In this document: positions 27,124-36,810 of the stretch, piece by piece
Numbering within the stretch: position 1 is the first letter of the stretch
How the letters are laid out: every line of letters starts with the position of its first letter
NCBI GenBank assembly: GCA_020427155.1
Contig: JAGQOW010000036.1
Span: 1 to 38,779 of the forward strand
Source of the DNA: Planctomycetales bacterium
GTDB taxonomy: Bacteria > Planctomycetota > Planctomycetia > Pirellulales > Lacipirellulaceae
Direction: 5' to 3'
DNA length: 38,779 bases
Position numbers and translations under genes: made by a program
The notes under the pieces: generated by a model
What the model was told of the DNA's origin: nothing
The model's database searches: none
Seen by the model: only the letters and a program-made list of their open reading frames with translations

Positions 27124-28188
27124 TTACTCGCGTCGACCACCACTGGGCCTGGCGATCGACTCCCGCATGTCAGTGTCGGCTTGTACGTTTTTCAGTTTGT
27201 AGTAGTCGAGAATCCCTAGTCGGCCACTTTGAAAAGCTGCCGCGATAGCCTTTGGCACTTCAGCCTCGGCTTCGACCAACCGGGCCCGATTGGCTTCCAT
27301 TTTGGCGAAGTTCTCTTGCTCCTGGGATACTGCCATTGCGCGTCGGCCTTCGGCTTGCGCCCTGGCGACGCGGGTATCGGCTTCGGCCTGATCTGCCTGC
27401 AGGCGGGCGCCGATGTTATCACCAACGTCGATGTCAGCAATGTCGATCGAAACGATCTCAAATGCCGTTTGCGAATCGAGCTTTCGCGCCAGCACGGCTT
27501 TCGAAATCGTGTCGGGATTCTCCAGGGCGTGTGCATGGGTGGGAGAAGAACCAATGGCGCTGACGATGCCTTCGCCCACGCGCGCAACGATGGTTTCCTC
27601 GGTTGCACCACCGATCAACTGATTAAGATTTGCCCTCACGGTAACTCGGGCACGTACCTTGAGTTGAATCCCGTTCTTGGCGATCGCATCGAGCGAAGTA
27701 CGTTTGGAACCTTGCAGCGGACAATCAATTACACGCGGGTAGACGCTGGTTTGCACAGCTTCGAGGATATTTCGACCAGCCAGATCGATGGCCGTCGCAC
27801 GCTTATAATCCAGATCGATAATCTTTGCCTTGCGAGCGGCAATCATCGAGCGGACGACCAGCGGCACGTTGCCACCTGCCAGATAGTGGGCTTCGAGACC
27901 CTTGGTGGTGATTCCTTCGGTTTCGTCCAGACCGGCCTGCACTGCCATGATCTTGCTGCGTACGATGACCGACGGATTCATCTTGCGAAACCGCATTCGG
28001 ATGAGGTCGAAAATGCCGATCCCTGCCCCGGTCGTGACCGACTGAATCCACAATCGTGCGTATTGGGCAAAAACTACGAAGAGCACGAGAATGGCGATGA
28101 TGATGGCGAAGCCAATCACCAGCCAGACGGCGAGCATGTTGCTGGCAGCAAGAAGCGGGCCAACGGTATTTGTAGGCGGCACAAGCAT
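27124..28188 (-). CDS. floA: Flotillin-like protein FloA
   Basis: FloA organises functional membrane microdomains. The 354 residues have a Pro/Asn-containing start, a hydrophobic hairpin-type span (about 18-42), the SPFH/PHB region ([16 protein letters not shown] and [25 protein letters not shown]) and the flotillin coiled coil ([23 protein letters not shown], split here only by eye). The Ala/Glu-rich repeats near residues 275-330 are typical. GGAGAT lies about 9 bases before the ATG. The usual NfeD-like partner is not adjacent; a Pro-rich single-span gene is downstream instead. It is divergent from the P-type ATPase. Confidence 0.93.
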   Translation of the reverse strand: MLVPPTNTVGPLLAASNMLAVWLVIGFAIIIAILVLFVVFAQYARLWIQSVTTGAGIGIFDLIRMRFRKMNPSVIVRSKIMAVQAGLDETEGITTKGLEAHYLAGGNVPLVVRSMIAARKAKIIDLDYKRATAIDLAGRNILEAVQTSVYPRVIDCPLQGSKRTSLDAIAKNGIQLKVRARVTVRANLNQLIGGATEETIVARVGEGIVSAIGSSPTHAHALENPDTISKAVLARKLDSQTAFEIVSIDIADIDVGDNIGARLQADQAEADTRVARAQAEGRRAMAVSQEQENFAKMEANRARLVEAEAEVPKAIAAAFQSGRLGILDYYKLKNVQADTDMRESIARPSGGRRE

Positions 28189-28402
28189 CGATTCGGATCT
28201 CCGCTGTCGAATTGGGCACGTGCGAAAACAGCCCTGAGTCGTCCATTTTCCCCTCTGGCTTTGTAATGGCTGCAGGTCGCAAAAGCAAGCCAGCGGTTGC
28301 TGGGCGAAAGCCTACCACAGGGAGTGCGGTTTCGCACGCTCGACTGTTTGCAGCTGCTCAGCCAGGGCGTTCTGGATGGCCGCAAGGCAGGATCAAGCCT
28401 TT

Positions 28403-28417
28403 TGGCACTCTACTTGC
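28403..28417 (+). promoter_or_regulatory. Predicted sigma-54 promoter for the P-type ATPase
   Basis: TGGCAC at 28403, five bases, then TTGC at 28414 give GG-N10-GC, the exact -24/-12 spacing of sigma-54 promoters. Transcription would start near 28429, about 64 bases before the ATG at 28493. A sigma-54 activator is encoded in this window at 8571. The rest of the 304-base divergent gap shows nothing else that I trust. Confidence 0.5.
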
Positions 28418-28492
28418 CTGCTTTGTCATCAATCGACGCGGGACTTCGGCCGCAAACATTACGAGGCGGATTTGCAGTATCAGGGTTTGGAT

Positions 28493-31216
28493 ATGCCGGT
28501 CCAGACAGTCGGTACACCTCAGTCGCGGGATCCAGGACTGGCAAGCCTTTGGCATGCCATGGACGTGGAGGGTGTAGTCGGATTGCTAGAGACCGATGTC
28601 TCCAGCGGGCTGACGGCACCGATTGCTGCCAGCAGGCTGGCTCAATACGGCCCCAATACGATCCAGGCAAAAACAGCAACCCGATGGTACCAGGTCTTGG
28701 GGCGTCAATTTGTCGACGTTCTTATCTTCATATTGCTGGTGGCTGCTGCGATTTCGCTTTCAGTAGGCGAGATCGTCGACGCAGTTACGATACTCGCAAT
28801 TGTGGTTCTCAACGGACTCTTAGGCTTCGTTCAGGAATGGAAAGCCGAGCGAGCGATCGAGTCGCTCAAGCAGATGCTTGCCCCCCGCTGTCTCGTTCGC
28901 AGGGATGCCGAAGAGCGGCAGCTCGATGCGATCGAATTGGTGCCCGGCGATGTTGTTTTGCTGGAGATTGGCGATCGAGTCCCGGCAGATTTGCGAATCG
29001 TCAATGCGCTGCAGCTAAAAGTTGACGAATCGATTCTCACCGGGGAGTCCTATTCGGTCGACAAACAGGCTGAGGCTGTGGAGCCAGCGGCCCAATTGGC
29101 CGACCGGCAGTCAATGGCTTGGGCAGGGACGGCGGTGACCAATGGTCGAGCGGTGGGCGTCGTTGTTGCCACGGGGGTGGAGAGCGAGTTTGGACGTATC
29201 GCCGAACTGACCCAGGCTATTGGGCGCGAAAAGACACCGCTGCAGCGAAAACTCGGGGGCCTGGCCCGACAGCTCGGTCTGTTTGCATTAGGCGTTTCGT
29301 GTCTCGTTGGCGTCACAGGTTGGCTGATGGGCAAACATCTTCTCGAGATGTTTATGACAGCCATCTCGCTGGCAGTCGCTGTTGTGCCCGAAGGCTTGCC
29401 CGCCGTGGTGACCTTGACTATGGCCCTGGGCATTCGGGCAATGGTCCGCCGCAAGGCGCTATTGCGACGATTGCAAGCGGCCGAAACCCTCGGCGCCGCG
29501 ACCGTCATTTGCACCGACAAGACGGGGACACTCACTCAAAATCAGATGACGGTCCAGAGCATTTGGCTGGCAGCGGGCAGCGTCGAATTAACTGGGGTGG
29601 GCTACGATCCCGCAGGTCATTTTGAGATTGCGGGACAGCGGCTTGACTACGATCGGCGATCCGATCTTTTGCAACTGCTGGAATCGTCGCTTATCTGCAA
29701 TCACGCGAAGATCGCTTTGGAAGATTCGGCCTGGCATAAGACGGGCGAACCGACCGAGGCCGCTCTGGTGGTTGCGGCCTACAAGGCCTGGCTAAGTCCC
29801 CAGCAGCAGGGAAATCCTGTTGGCGAGTTTCCGTTCAACTCCAGTCGAAAACGCATGACGGTAGTCGTGCGCAGCGGCGACGGTTTGGTCGCTCACGTGA
29901 AGGGAGCCCCCGAGGTTCTCTTGCCTCGGTGCACGTCCTGGCGGGTAGGGGATCGTGTGCAAGAGATGGGCGAGAGCGATCGCCAGCGCGCCTCGGAGGC
30001 CTATACCGCTATGGCTGAACGCGGATTGCGAACGATCGTTGTCGCCCGCCGCGAATTGCCGCCAGGTTTCTCCTTGGAAGAAGACGCGATAGAAGAAAAC
30101 CTCACGCTTCTGGGCGTCGTAGGTATGAGCGACCCTCCACGTCCCGAGGTGACCGAGGCGGTACGACTGGCCCATGCTGCAGGGATTCGAGTGCTGATGA
30201 TCACGGGCGATGCAGTGCCGACGGCAGTGGCCGTTGCCCGTCTCATCGGTATTCCGGCAGAAGAAGCGCTGACGGGGCAAGATTTGACCAGCATGGACGA
30301 CGATCAATTGGGCAGCGCGTTGCAGGGAAACGTCGTTTTTGCGCGTACGACGCCAGAGCACAAGCTGCGAATCGTGCGGCTCTTGCAGCAACAGGGGCAC
30401 ATCGTCGCGATGACGGGCGATGGAGTGAACGACGCGCCGGCACTGAAGAAGGCCGACATTGGCGTCGCCATGGGCATGCGCGGAACCGATGTTGCCAAAG
30501 GAGCAGCTGACATTGTGTTGACCGACGACAACTTCAGTTCGATCGTCAGTGCGATCGAAGAGGGACGTCGACAGTATGACAATATTCAGAAGTTTGTCCG
30601 CTATCTGCTTTCGTCTAACTCTGGCGAAATCGTAGCGATTTTTTTGAATATTCTCTTGGGCGGCCCGTTGATCTTGCTTCCAGTACAGATTTTGTGGATG
30701 AACTTGATTACCGACGGTTTGACTGCCGTCGCCTTGGGCGTGGAACCGGCAGAAAAAACGGTAATGCGTCGACCGCCCCGCGATCCTCGACAGCCGCTGC
30801 TCGATCGACGCGGCATGCTCCTAATTGCTGCCTTGGGAACCTACATTGGGCTCGCAACACTGGCCTTGTTTCACTACTACGTCGGAAGCGAGGACCCGCA
30901 GAAGGTTGCAGCGGCAGGTACGATCGCCTTCACCGGGATCATTCTTATCGAGAAAGCCAACGTGTTGAACTTCCGCTCGATTGGCTCGCCTCTGTTAACC
31001 GTCGGTGTATTTAGCAACCCTTGGATTTTGATTGCGATCGCCTCGATGATTGGCTTGCAGGTAGCAGCTGTGTATGTGCCGGTACTGCAAAGCGCCTTGC
31101 ATACCACAGCCCTGCAAGGGACAGACTGGCTGCTGCTTTTTGCCGTTGCCGCGCCAATCTTTCTGTTAGCGGAAACATGGAAATGGCTGAATTACTGGCG
31201 CGAGAGCCGTAGTTAG
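28493..31216 (+). CDS. P-type Ca2+-like (P2A) cation ATPase
   Basis: This ATP-driven cation pump is 907 residues long. It has an N-terminal cation-ATPase domain, TGES of the actuator domain (about 183-186), DKTGTLT with the phosphorylated Asp (about 342), GDGVNDAPAL in the hinge and about ten membrane spans. The transport residues resemble SERCA: E300 in PEGLPA (M4), SSNSGEIVAIF (M5) and WMNLITDGLTAVALG with the N and D (M6). This supports Ca2+ transport, though Mn2+ is possible. I use the ATG at 28493 because it lies after the predicted sigma-54 promoter and has AGGG upstream; an ATG at 28376 would be upstream of it, and one at 28559 is also possible. Confidence 0.9.
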   Translation: MPVQTVGTPQSRDPGLASLWHAMDVEGVVGLLETDVSSGLTAPIAASRLAQYGPNTIQAKTATRWYQVLGRQFVDVLIFILLVAAAISLSVGEIVDAVTILAIVVLNGLLGFVQEWKAERAIESLKQMLAPRCLVRRDAEERQLDAIELVPGDVVLLEIGDRVPADLRIVNALQLKVDESILTGESYSVDKQAEAVEPAAQLADRQSMAWAGTAVTNGRAVGVVVATGVESEFGRIAELTQAIGREKTPLQRKLGGLARQLGLFALGVSCLVGVTGWLMGKHLLEMFMTAISLAVAVVPEGLPAVVTLTMALGIRAMVRRKALLRRLQAAETLGAATVICTDKTGTLTQNQMTVQSIWLAAGSVELTGVGYDPAGHFEIAGQRLDYDRRSDLLQLLESSLICNHAKIALEDSAWHKTGEPTEAALVVAAYKAWLSPQQQGNPVGEFPFNSSRKRMTVVVRSGDGLVAHVKGAPEVLLPRCTSWRVGDRVQEMGESDRQRASEAYTAMAERGLRTIVVARRELPPGFSLEEDAIEENLTLLGVVGMSDPPRPEVTEAVRLAHAAGIRVLMITGDAVPTAVAVARLIGIPAEEALTGQDLTSMDDDQLGSALQGNVVFARTTPEHKLRIVRLLQQQGHIVAMTGDGVNDAPALKKADIGVAMGMRGTDVAKGAADIVLTDDNFSSIVSAIEEGRRQYDNIQKFVRYLLSSNSGEIVAIFLNILLGGPLILLPVQILWMNLITDGLTAVALGVEPAEKTVMRRPPRDPRQPLLDRRGMLLIAALGTYIGLATLALFHYYVGSEDPQKVAAAGTIAFTGIILIEKANVLNFRSIGSPLLTVGVFSNPWILIAIASMIGLQVAAVYVPVLQSALHTTALQGTDWLLLFAVAAPIFLLAETWKWLNYWRESRS

Positions 31217-31243
31217 GATGGCAATCCACCGGCAAGCAGAAAC

Positions 31244-33037
31244 TCAGCAACGAAACGCGCGAAGCGAGCCGGCAACCATGGCACAGACCAGCAGAAGTAG
31301 CGATGCCGGCTCTGGCACTGCCGCAGCGCCGGTAAGCGGCAGGTTGTCGCTGCCAAATTGTTGCTGCCAGGCAAGAAAATCGAAACCATCGGAGACGCCG
31401 TCGCCAGTCGCATCGCCGGCTCCCGTTGCTCCGAAAGCAGCTTGCCAGTGAGCGAAATCCTCGGCTCCCACGCTTTCGTTGAAGTTGAAGTCGGCACTCA
31501 AAAACTGGGCGTTGTTCTTCCACGGAAGAACCGGCAATTCGTCAAGGATGAGGATGTCTTCGTGCCCCAAGGTGGCCTGCAAGTCGGTGGCGGTCATGTC
31601 GTCGACAAAGTCGCCATTCCACGGCGAAAAGTAGCTCCAATCGATGCTCCACTGATCCATCAATTCGGGATTGGGCAGCGTACCCGTTTCTGAGAGAGCG
31701 ACCATTTTGTTCCCGTTGTAGTGTTCGAGAATGTCGTACCACTGGCCACTCATGCTCGCGCTCGGATCGGTGTAGATATCAAGTCCGATGAGATCGACCA
31801 CGTCGTCTCCCGGATACCAGTCGAGGTGATTGCCTTCGGCAGCCGAGGAGGTGAATTCCCAGATGAGATTGTCCAGCCCGTGAAAATCGGTCATCCGGTC
31901 GTGCATCAGCGTCCAAAGTTGTTTGAAGGTATCGGGTCCATGGGCTCCCCACCAGAACCAGCCCCCTTGGGCTTCGTGCAATGGTCGCCAGATGACCGGC
32001 ACTCCTGCAACCTCATACTTTTGCAGTTGGGCGGCAATTGCGTCGATATCGCCGATCAGTTTTTGGTAATCGGCGCCGCCGGGATTTGCCAGCGCGCCGG
32101 GCAAATCGAAAGTTGTGCCGTTGGTATAAAAACCTCGCCACCAGGGGTAATCGTTGGGGCCGCACTGGCTGCCACATTGGTCGTCGACCAAATCGTCGGG
32201 GGCGTTCCAATGCCACGACATGGAGACAATCCCGCCGGTCTGCTGCGCCCAGGCGATCGATTGCTCGCTCTCGTTGTTGGGGTTCGCCCCATAGAGTATT
32301 CGGGAAGGTGAATAATCGATGAAATCGGAAACTCGCATCGCGGGGATCATTCCCCCCGACTTGTCGAGATAGCTTTGGACAGGAAACGCATGGTTCTTGC
32401 TTGCCTCGTGTTGTTGTCCGGAAAGTGTCTTGTTGCCGTAGAGACTGGTCAAATAGTTCATCAACACTTGTGTCGGATAATCTGCCTGTGGATTGCTAAG
32501 CACCGGGGCAATCGGGCTTAGCGCTGGCGGGGTAAACGTGCGGTACTCCAGGTAATCGACGTCGTAATAGCCCCACCCCTTATAGATGCTGGCCTGGCTA
32601 CTGCCGCCGGTCACGCTAAAAACTCCGGCGCGGTCCTCGGCAAAAGTGAGCGACTGATCAAACTTGCCGCTCCCCGATTCGCCATCGACATTGAAGTCGT
32701 AGCCTTTTTCGCCATATTGCGATCGGTATCCAATCCAAAGTTCGTAGAGCCCGTCGGGCAAACTGGACTGCAACTGCAAGTAGTCGGTCGAAATGTCAAA
32801 TCCGGTCACGTAGCCCGTGCCTGAGTATCCAGGGAAAGAGTTCGAAAGCTGAGTTCCGAAAAGCTGACCGTTCTCGGCTTCAAAACGATAGGTTTGTGCC
32901 GAACCAAGCTGGAAGAGTGCTACTTGAACCAGACCTGCCAAGAAGACGCCTGCCGCCGTCGAGAGGGAGACCCTACGGCTTGCGGCAATTCGAGGTTGAT
33001 CGACGTTGGTCATTGCTTGCACCGTGGTCTTATGCAT
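31244..33037 (-). CDS. Secreted GH26 beta-mannanase-like enzyme, PEP-CTERM
   Basis: The 597 residues have a long signal peptide with a Tat-like RR pair (SRRVSLST) and a cut near SAQ. A CBM35-like carbohydrate-binding domain (about 50-165, YRFEAENGQL onward) and a GH26 catalytic domain (about 180-505) follow. The acid/base Glu is about 355 in WRPLHEAQGGWFWWG and the nucleophile Glu about 450 in ALSETG. A dockerin-like repeat pair (DFNFNESVGAEDF, then GDATGDGVSDGFDFLAWQQQ) and a PEP-CTERM tail (VPEPASLLLLV ... FRC) close it. It should cut beta-mannan outside the cell or on its surface. GAGGA lies 4 bases before the ATG. It converges with the ATPase gene. Confidence 0.9.
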   Translation of the reverse strand: MHKTTVQAMTNVDQPRIAASRRVSLSTAAGVFLAGLVQVALFQLGSAQTYRFEAENGQLFGTQLSNSFPGYSGTGYVTGFDISTDYLQLQSSLPDGLYELWIGYRSQYGEKGYDFNVDGESGSGKFDQSLTFAEDRAGVFSVTGGSSQASIYKGWGYYDVDYLEYRTFTPPALSPIAPVLSNPQADYPTQVLMNYLTSLYGNKTLSGQQHEASKNHAFPVQSYLDKSGGMIPAMRVSDFIDYSPSRILYGANPNNESEQSIAWAQQTGGIVSMSWHWNAPDDLVDDQCGSQCGPNDYPWWRGFYTNGTTFDLPGALANPGGADYQKLIGDIDAIAAQLQKYEVAGVPVIWRPLHEAQGGWFWWGAHGPDTFKQLWTLMHDRMTDFHGLDNLIWEFTSSAAEGNHLDWYPGDDVVDLIGLDIYTDPSASMSGQWYDILEHYNGNKMVALSETGTLPNPELMDQWSIDWSYFSPWNGDFVDDMTATDLQATLGHEDILILDELPVLPWKNNAQFLSADFNFNESVGAEDFAHWQAAFGATGAGDATGDGVSDGFDFLAWQQQFGSDNLPLTGAAAVPEPASLLLLVCAMVAGSLRAFRC

Positions 33038-33102
33038 TCATTCCTCATATGCCAGTATATCACGATGCTGACACGTCACGCCGACCAAACCTAGCCATTT
33101 TG

Positions 33103-33513
33103 CTAAGGCTTCGGTACTTTCATCTCGAAGGGTGCGTCTGCGGTGTCGACAACCAGCGAGGTCGTGCCGGCGTGAGTGAATTCCTTGGGAACAAGCAGTT
33201 TGCCGTCCTTATCGTTTGCATAAAAGATCGCCACTTTGTGTTTGCCAGGTATCAGTCCGTCACCATACTTGTAGCTAGTGACATTTTTGAAATTCCCTTG
33301 GGCATCTACGTCTGCGCTGGCGGGTCTCGGATAAGCCCCGTCGACTGGCTGGGCATCGACTGGGACAAACTGGAGCCGAATGCCGCTGGCAGGAATCACG
33401 CTGCCATCCTCATAGGTCAATCGACCTTGCACTCGGAGGTATTCGAACGGGACATCGCTGCCACAGCCAACGGCTGAGAGCAGTAACGACGCGACTGCCA
33501 CGTGTCTTAGCAT
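33103..33513 (-). CDS. Small lipoprotein, transthyretin-like
   Basis: The 136 residues start with a lipoprotein signal (LLLSAVGCGS, lipid Cys about 17). A beta-sandwich of the planctomycete type follows: VQGRLTYEDGSVIPASGIRLQF, then a PGKHKVAIFY segment near residue 90. Such proteins often sit beside DUF1559 genes, as here: the DUF1559 stop is 55 bases upstream. I use the ATG at 33513 because GAAAGG lies about 8 bases before it; earlier in-frame starts would add 25 residues without a signal. The role is unknown. Confidence 0.8.
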   Translation of the reverse strand: MLRHVAVASLLLSAVGCGSDVPFEYLRVQGRLTYEDGSVIPASGIRLQFVPVDAQPVDGAYPRPASADVDAQGNFKNVTSYKYGDGLIPGKHKVAIFYANDKDGKLLVPKEFTHAGTTSLVVDTADAPFEMKVPKP

Positions 33514-33568
33514 CTTGCACCTTTCGCACCAGGCGTACTGTTTGGTGGTTAGGCCCTGAGTGTCTGTG

Positions 33569-34684
33569 TTAGAGAGAGGATATCTCAAAAATCTGCGAAT
33601 CGGCAGAGATATTCAGCCGTTGCCAGACACCGAAATTCTCTGGCAGGATGTCGGCGGGAGACGCTTTGCCGATATACGCCCCGTAACCGATACTGCCCGG
33701 TTCGACGAAGTCGCTGATAAAGCGTACGCTCCCGTCAGCCAAAGACGCGAAAACTCCTCCGGGATGAAGGCTGCGGACTCCCGATTGGCCGCTATCAACT
33801 TGGGCTGCATCCATGCACTCGCTGCGCATGGTATCCCGCCCGATGTCTTCGATGATCTTAGCCGCTCCATCGACGTCGTCTTCACCAGAACCACAACTGT
33901 TCGGCGAATTGACGCCATTAGAAGCATGTCGACAGTGATAACTCGATCCGCAAAGCCCCATGGCCCAAACGCCACGTCGATCGCGTGGCGACAACCCTGC
34001 CCGCATCTCGGCAAGCATAATCGTGTTGGTGGTGCCGTCAGTGATTCTCCTGATCGACATGGTGGGTTCTGCAACGCCTTTGATGGCAAACGGGCCCATG
34101 CCGATGTTGTAATCGCGATACGGAGCCATCATTTCCGAGCCAGCATCGGCCGGAAGCCCCAAGGCAACTTTGTTGAGGCCTACGTTGGGCCAATACTGAA
34201 ATGCGTTGAGCCCGTAATTGCCACGTGCCCAATTGCCCCCGTCTTCGGTAAACAGCACATCGCCTTTCGGGTCGCTGGGGCAGCGCATCACACTGAGAGG
34301 CGTCCCTCGGGCATCAAAATTCTCGCTATCGGAAACTCGAACCAGCCGGCTGATCGTGAAGCTGTCGTGCAACGCTTGTTGCTCGATGAACGGCAAGATA
34401 TCGATTGTCCAGGAGCCGAAAGTCCGAGTGCCGTAAAGCGGTTCGGTTTTTTCGTTGTAGACCGTGGCGGGTGCAGGAAAGTGCCCGGTCGTATCATGAT
34501 AATTCAACACGCCGAGTGAGAGATTTCGCAGATTATTGGTACACTGCGTCCGACGAGCCGCTTCGCGAGCCGCCTGGATAGCAGGCAGCAGCAGTGCAAC
34601 CAACACGCCGATAATCGCGATCACGACCAATAGCTCAACTAGGGTAAAACCGCGTCGGCTGATCATATCGAGCGAACGTCGCAT
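33569..34684 (-). CDS. DUF1559 pseudopilin-like secreted protein
   Basis: The 371 residues begin with a type IV pilin-like class III signal (RRGFTLVELLVVIAIIGVL) that a prepilin peptidase should process. They end in the DUF1559 domain with its H-x9-DG motif (HPGGVFASLADG). A CRHASNGVN/CGSGEDD region in the middle has Cys pairs. Planctomycetes carry dozens of these; their role is unsettled but they are exported and may form fibre-like or surface structures. GGAAGGA lies 8 bases before the ATG at 34684. It is followed by the lipoprotein at 33103. Confidence 0.93.
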   Translation of the reverse strand: MRRSLDMISRRGFTLVELLVVIAIIGVLVALLLPAIQAAREAARRTQCTNNLRNLSLGVLNYHDTTGHFPAPATVYNEKTEPLYGTRTFGSWTIDILPFIEQQALHDSFTISRLVRVSDSENFDARGTPLSVMRCPSDPKGDVLFTEDGGNWARGNYGLNAFQYWPNVGLNKVALGLPADAGSEMMAPYRDYNIGMGPFAIKGVAEPTMSIRRITDGTTNTIMLAEMRAGLSPRDRRGVWAMGLCGSSYHCRHASNGVNSPNSCGSGEDDVDGAAKIIEDIGRDTMRSECMDAAQVDSGQSGVRSLHPGGVFASLADGSVRFISDFVEPGSIGYGAYIGKASPADILPENFGVWQRLNISADSQIFEISSL

Positions 34685-34731
34685 CTTTCTGTTCCTTCCC
34701 AAACGTGTCCATCCTTAGATGGCCGAAAACA

Positions 34732-34749
34732 GGGAATCAACTGATTCCC
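34732..34749. repeat. Perfect 8-bp palindrome in DUF1559 leader
   Basis: GGGAATCA and TGATTCCC flank AC, about 48 bases upstream of the ATG at 34684. No T run follows on either strand. It could be an operator or a leader hairpin. Confidence 0.45.
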
Positions 34750-34774
34750 GTGTGAATCCTATCACCACCTGTGT

Positions 34775-34787
34775 TTAAGTACTTGAA
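34775..34787 (-). promoter_or_regulatory. Third copy of a TCAAGTAYTTRA-type site
   Basis: On the minus strand this reads TTCAAGTACTTAA, upstream of the DUF1559 gene. A very similar near-palindrome lies in both promoter modules at 37877 and 38048. If the TTGACG just before it is a -35, the site would fall in the spacer. Confidence 0.3.
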
Positions 34788-34888
34788 CGTCAACAGCCGC
34801 GTATGCAACGCAAACCGACGACGCTAAGCAGGCTGTCGATCACTCATTCTCTCACTTACGTAAAACGCTTGCTGGCAAAACGTGCGTC

Positions 34889-36514
34889 CTAACTCAACTG
34901 GCGGCGCAATAATAACAACCCAAGGCCCACCAAGCCCAGCAGCGCAGTCGAAGGCTCGGGGACAGCAACGCTCGCGCCCAAGGGGCCAGCCGGTGGTCCG
35001 AACTGCGATTCCCAGAAGCCGAAATCAGTCGTGTCGACATCGTCATCGTGGTTCGCGTCCCCGGTCGCCAGGGTGCCGGTGCCAAAGGTCCCGAATCCTC
35101 CCTGCCAAGCCAGGAAATCAAAGCCATCGACATCGTCGTCTTCGTCGAAGTCTGCGGAGTCGGGGAGCACGGTGAACAGGCGAAAGTTGTCGAGCTGGTA
35201 AATGGCCCCGCCATCGGTACTAGTGCCGAGGGCGATGGCAAAGAAACTCGTGTCGGTCGCCAACCCATCGGTTGCCAGATTCAACGAACTGCCAGGAGTC
35301 GAATCATCGAAATCGCTGATTTCAAAGTAAAGCGTCTCGGTGGTTCCAGGGACCGCGTTGTTGATGTCGAAACTGCTCGAGCCAGCCTGGTAGTACGCGC
35401 TGCCGTCGGTAAACGCCAGCCAAATCTGCGAGAAAGTTGGTTCGATGGGGTACTGATCTTCGTAGGTGATGTCGACCGCAAGCCGAGCGCCGCCATTGAT
35501 TTTCGAGACAAAGCTGTCGATATCGGCTTGAATCGTGGGGTCGATGTCTTCGATCTCAGGATCGGGGTTCAGGTCTGAGTCGAGCACAAAAGAGCTGCCC
35601 CAGGTAAATCCGTCTGGCAACAGCGTACGATCAAGCTGCAAGGCGGAGCTGCCATGCGTGGCCCCGGTCGAGGTGATCGAGAGGGCTTGGGTGGCGGGGT
35701 TCACAAGCGGCGAGGGGCCCCAGCCTTCCAACTGTTCGTTGACCCCGGGCGTTCCTACGTCGTCGGGCGTTTCCCAAGAAAACAGGGTCTCTTCTTCATA
35801 GAATGGAAAGCTCGAACTGGAGACGAACATATTGTCGATTCCCAGGTCCATCGAGCCGGCCCACCCGCCGTTGCTCTTAAAACCAATTTGAAAGAAACTT
35901 CCCGCACCAATGTTCAGAGAATAGGACGGTCCGAGCGGTACTGCCACGTGGTACTGGTTGGCCCCGATGCTGACAATCGATGCTCCATCAATGAGGGCCT
36001 GATTGTAGACGTAAGGAAAGGTCGACGCGGCGTTGCCGCCAAGGAAATTGCCTGTGCCGTACTGCTTGAAGCCGACGCCGGTGCTGTTAACGAACATACC
36101 CAATTGGGCGTAGCCATCCGTCGTGACGTTGGACGAGTCGATGGCGAGATCAAATTCGAGAGTAACATCAGTTGCCCCGCCGGCGATCGCCGCGGCAGCG
36201 CGATTCATTGCATCGAAAGGCACTGCGTCGAGATAATTGAATTGTGAGTAACCAACATCGTTCTTGAAGCCACTGGTCAGGCCGTTGAGGTGCAGTGATT
36301 GCAATCCATCGGTTACCCCCAGCGTGCTATCGGCAGTGAGCGTGACATTTGCTGCTGACCAGTCTTCCAAGCCTGCTTCCCACGAATAGAGCGGAAGATC
36401 TGCGGCAAGACTCGTCGCAGAAACGGCAAGCACCATTGCCAGGCTTCCGAAAGCATGGACAACACGCTGGTATGAGCGCGTCATCGAACCATTAAATAAT
36501 CGTGTTTGCCTCAT
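34889..36514 (-). CDS. PEP-CTERM protein with dockerin-like repeats (long paralogue)
   Basis: The 541 residues have a signal peptide (about 1-36, cut near SLA), a first beta-sandwich domain (about 40-250, starting YSWEAGLEDWSAANV) and a second similar block (from LFSWETPDD). A dockerin-like repeat pair (FDEDDDVDGFDFLAW, then GDANHDDDVDTTDFGFWESQ) and a PEP-CTERM tail (VPEPSTALLGLVG ... RRQLS) follow. The first domain is nearly the same as the whole protein at 36811, with blocks such as STGVGFKQYGTG and FFQIGFKSNGGW in common. It is probably secreted or surface-bound and glycan-related. AAGGGA lies about 9 bases before the ATG at 36514; the open frame upstream is not expected to be coding. Confidence 0.88.
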   Translation of the reverse strand: MRQTRLFNGSMTRSYQRVVHAFGSLAMVLAVSATSLAADLPLYSWEAGLEDWSAANVTLTADSTLGVTDGLQSLHLNGLTSGFKNDVGYSQFNYLDAVPFDAMNRAAAAIAGGATDVTLEFDLAIDSSNVTTDGYAQLGMFVNSTGVGFKQYGTGNFLGGNAASTFPYVYNQALIDGASIVSIGANQYHVAVPLGPSYSLNIGAGSFFQIGFKSNGGWAGSMDLGIDNMFVSSSSFPFYEEETLFSWETPDDVGTPGVNEQLEGWGPSPLVNPATQALSITSTGATHGSSALQLDRTLLPDGFTWGSSFVLDSDLNPDPEIEDIDPTIQADIDSFVSKINGGARLAVDITYEDQYPIEPTFSQIWLAFTDGSAYYQAGSSSFDINNAVPGTTETLYFEISDFDDSTPGSSLNLATDGLATDTSFFAIALGTSTDGGAIYQLDNFRLFTVLPDSADFDEDDDVDGFDFLAWQGGFGTFGTGTLATGDANHDDDVDTTDFGFWESQFGPPAGPLGASVAVPEPSTALLGLVGLGLLLLRRQLS

Positions 36515-36729
36515 AACAACATCCCTTACAAATGCGAAGCATACGGTAGGCGCCGCCACAATCCTGGATCCAGGCAACGAACGCGCTGAAGTCTCGAACA
36601 CGGGTGCTGGCCCTTCCCTCAGGGAGCATTCCCACTCCATTTGTCTGTCTTTCCTACCCAAGTCAGGCCCGGGGGAAAGGCAACTGACTCAAACTCCAAT
36701 TACAAAACCAGATCGAACCGATCTCGAAG

Positions 36730-36769
36730 CCTGCCGACCCGAAGCCGTTTTGCAGCCCGGGTCGGCAGG
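36730..36769 (-). terminator. Long hairpin after short PEP-CTERM gene
   Basis: CCTGCCGACCC and GGGTCGGCAGG form a perfect 11-bp stem with an 18-base loop, 42 bases past the stop at 36811 on the minus strand. There is no T run on the minus strand. The stem would be very stable, so a Rho-type or structural role is possible. Confidence 0.45.
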
Positions 36770-36810
36770 GTCTCACGTTGCACAGCGTTTCTTATCAAAC
36801 TTCTGCCGGC

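Noticed and set aside
28376..28492. Longer N-terminus for the P-type ATPase
   Set aside because: The added 39 residues do not fit the family, and the predicted sigma-54 start point lies downstream of this ATG.
31721..32311. Plus-strand frame inside the mannanase gene
   Set aside because: Overlaps a clear GH26 catalytic domain on the minus strand.
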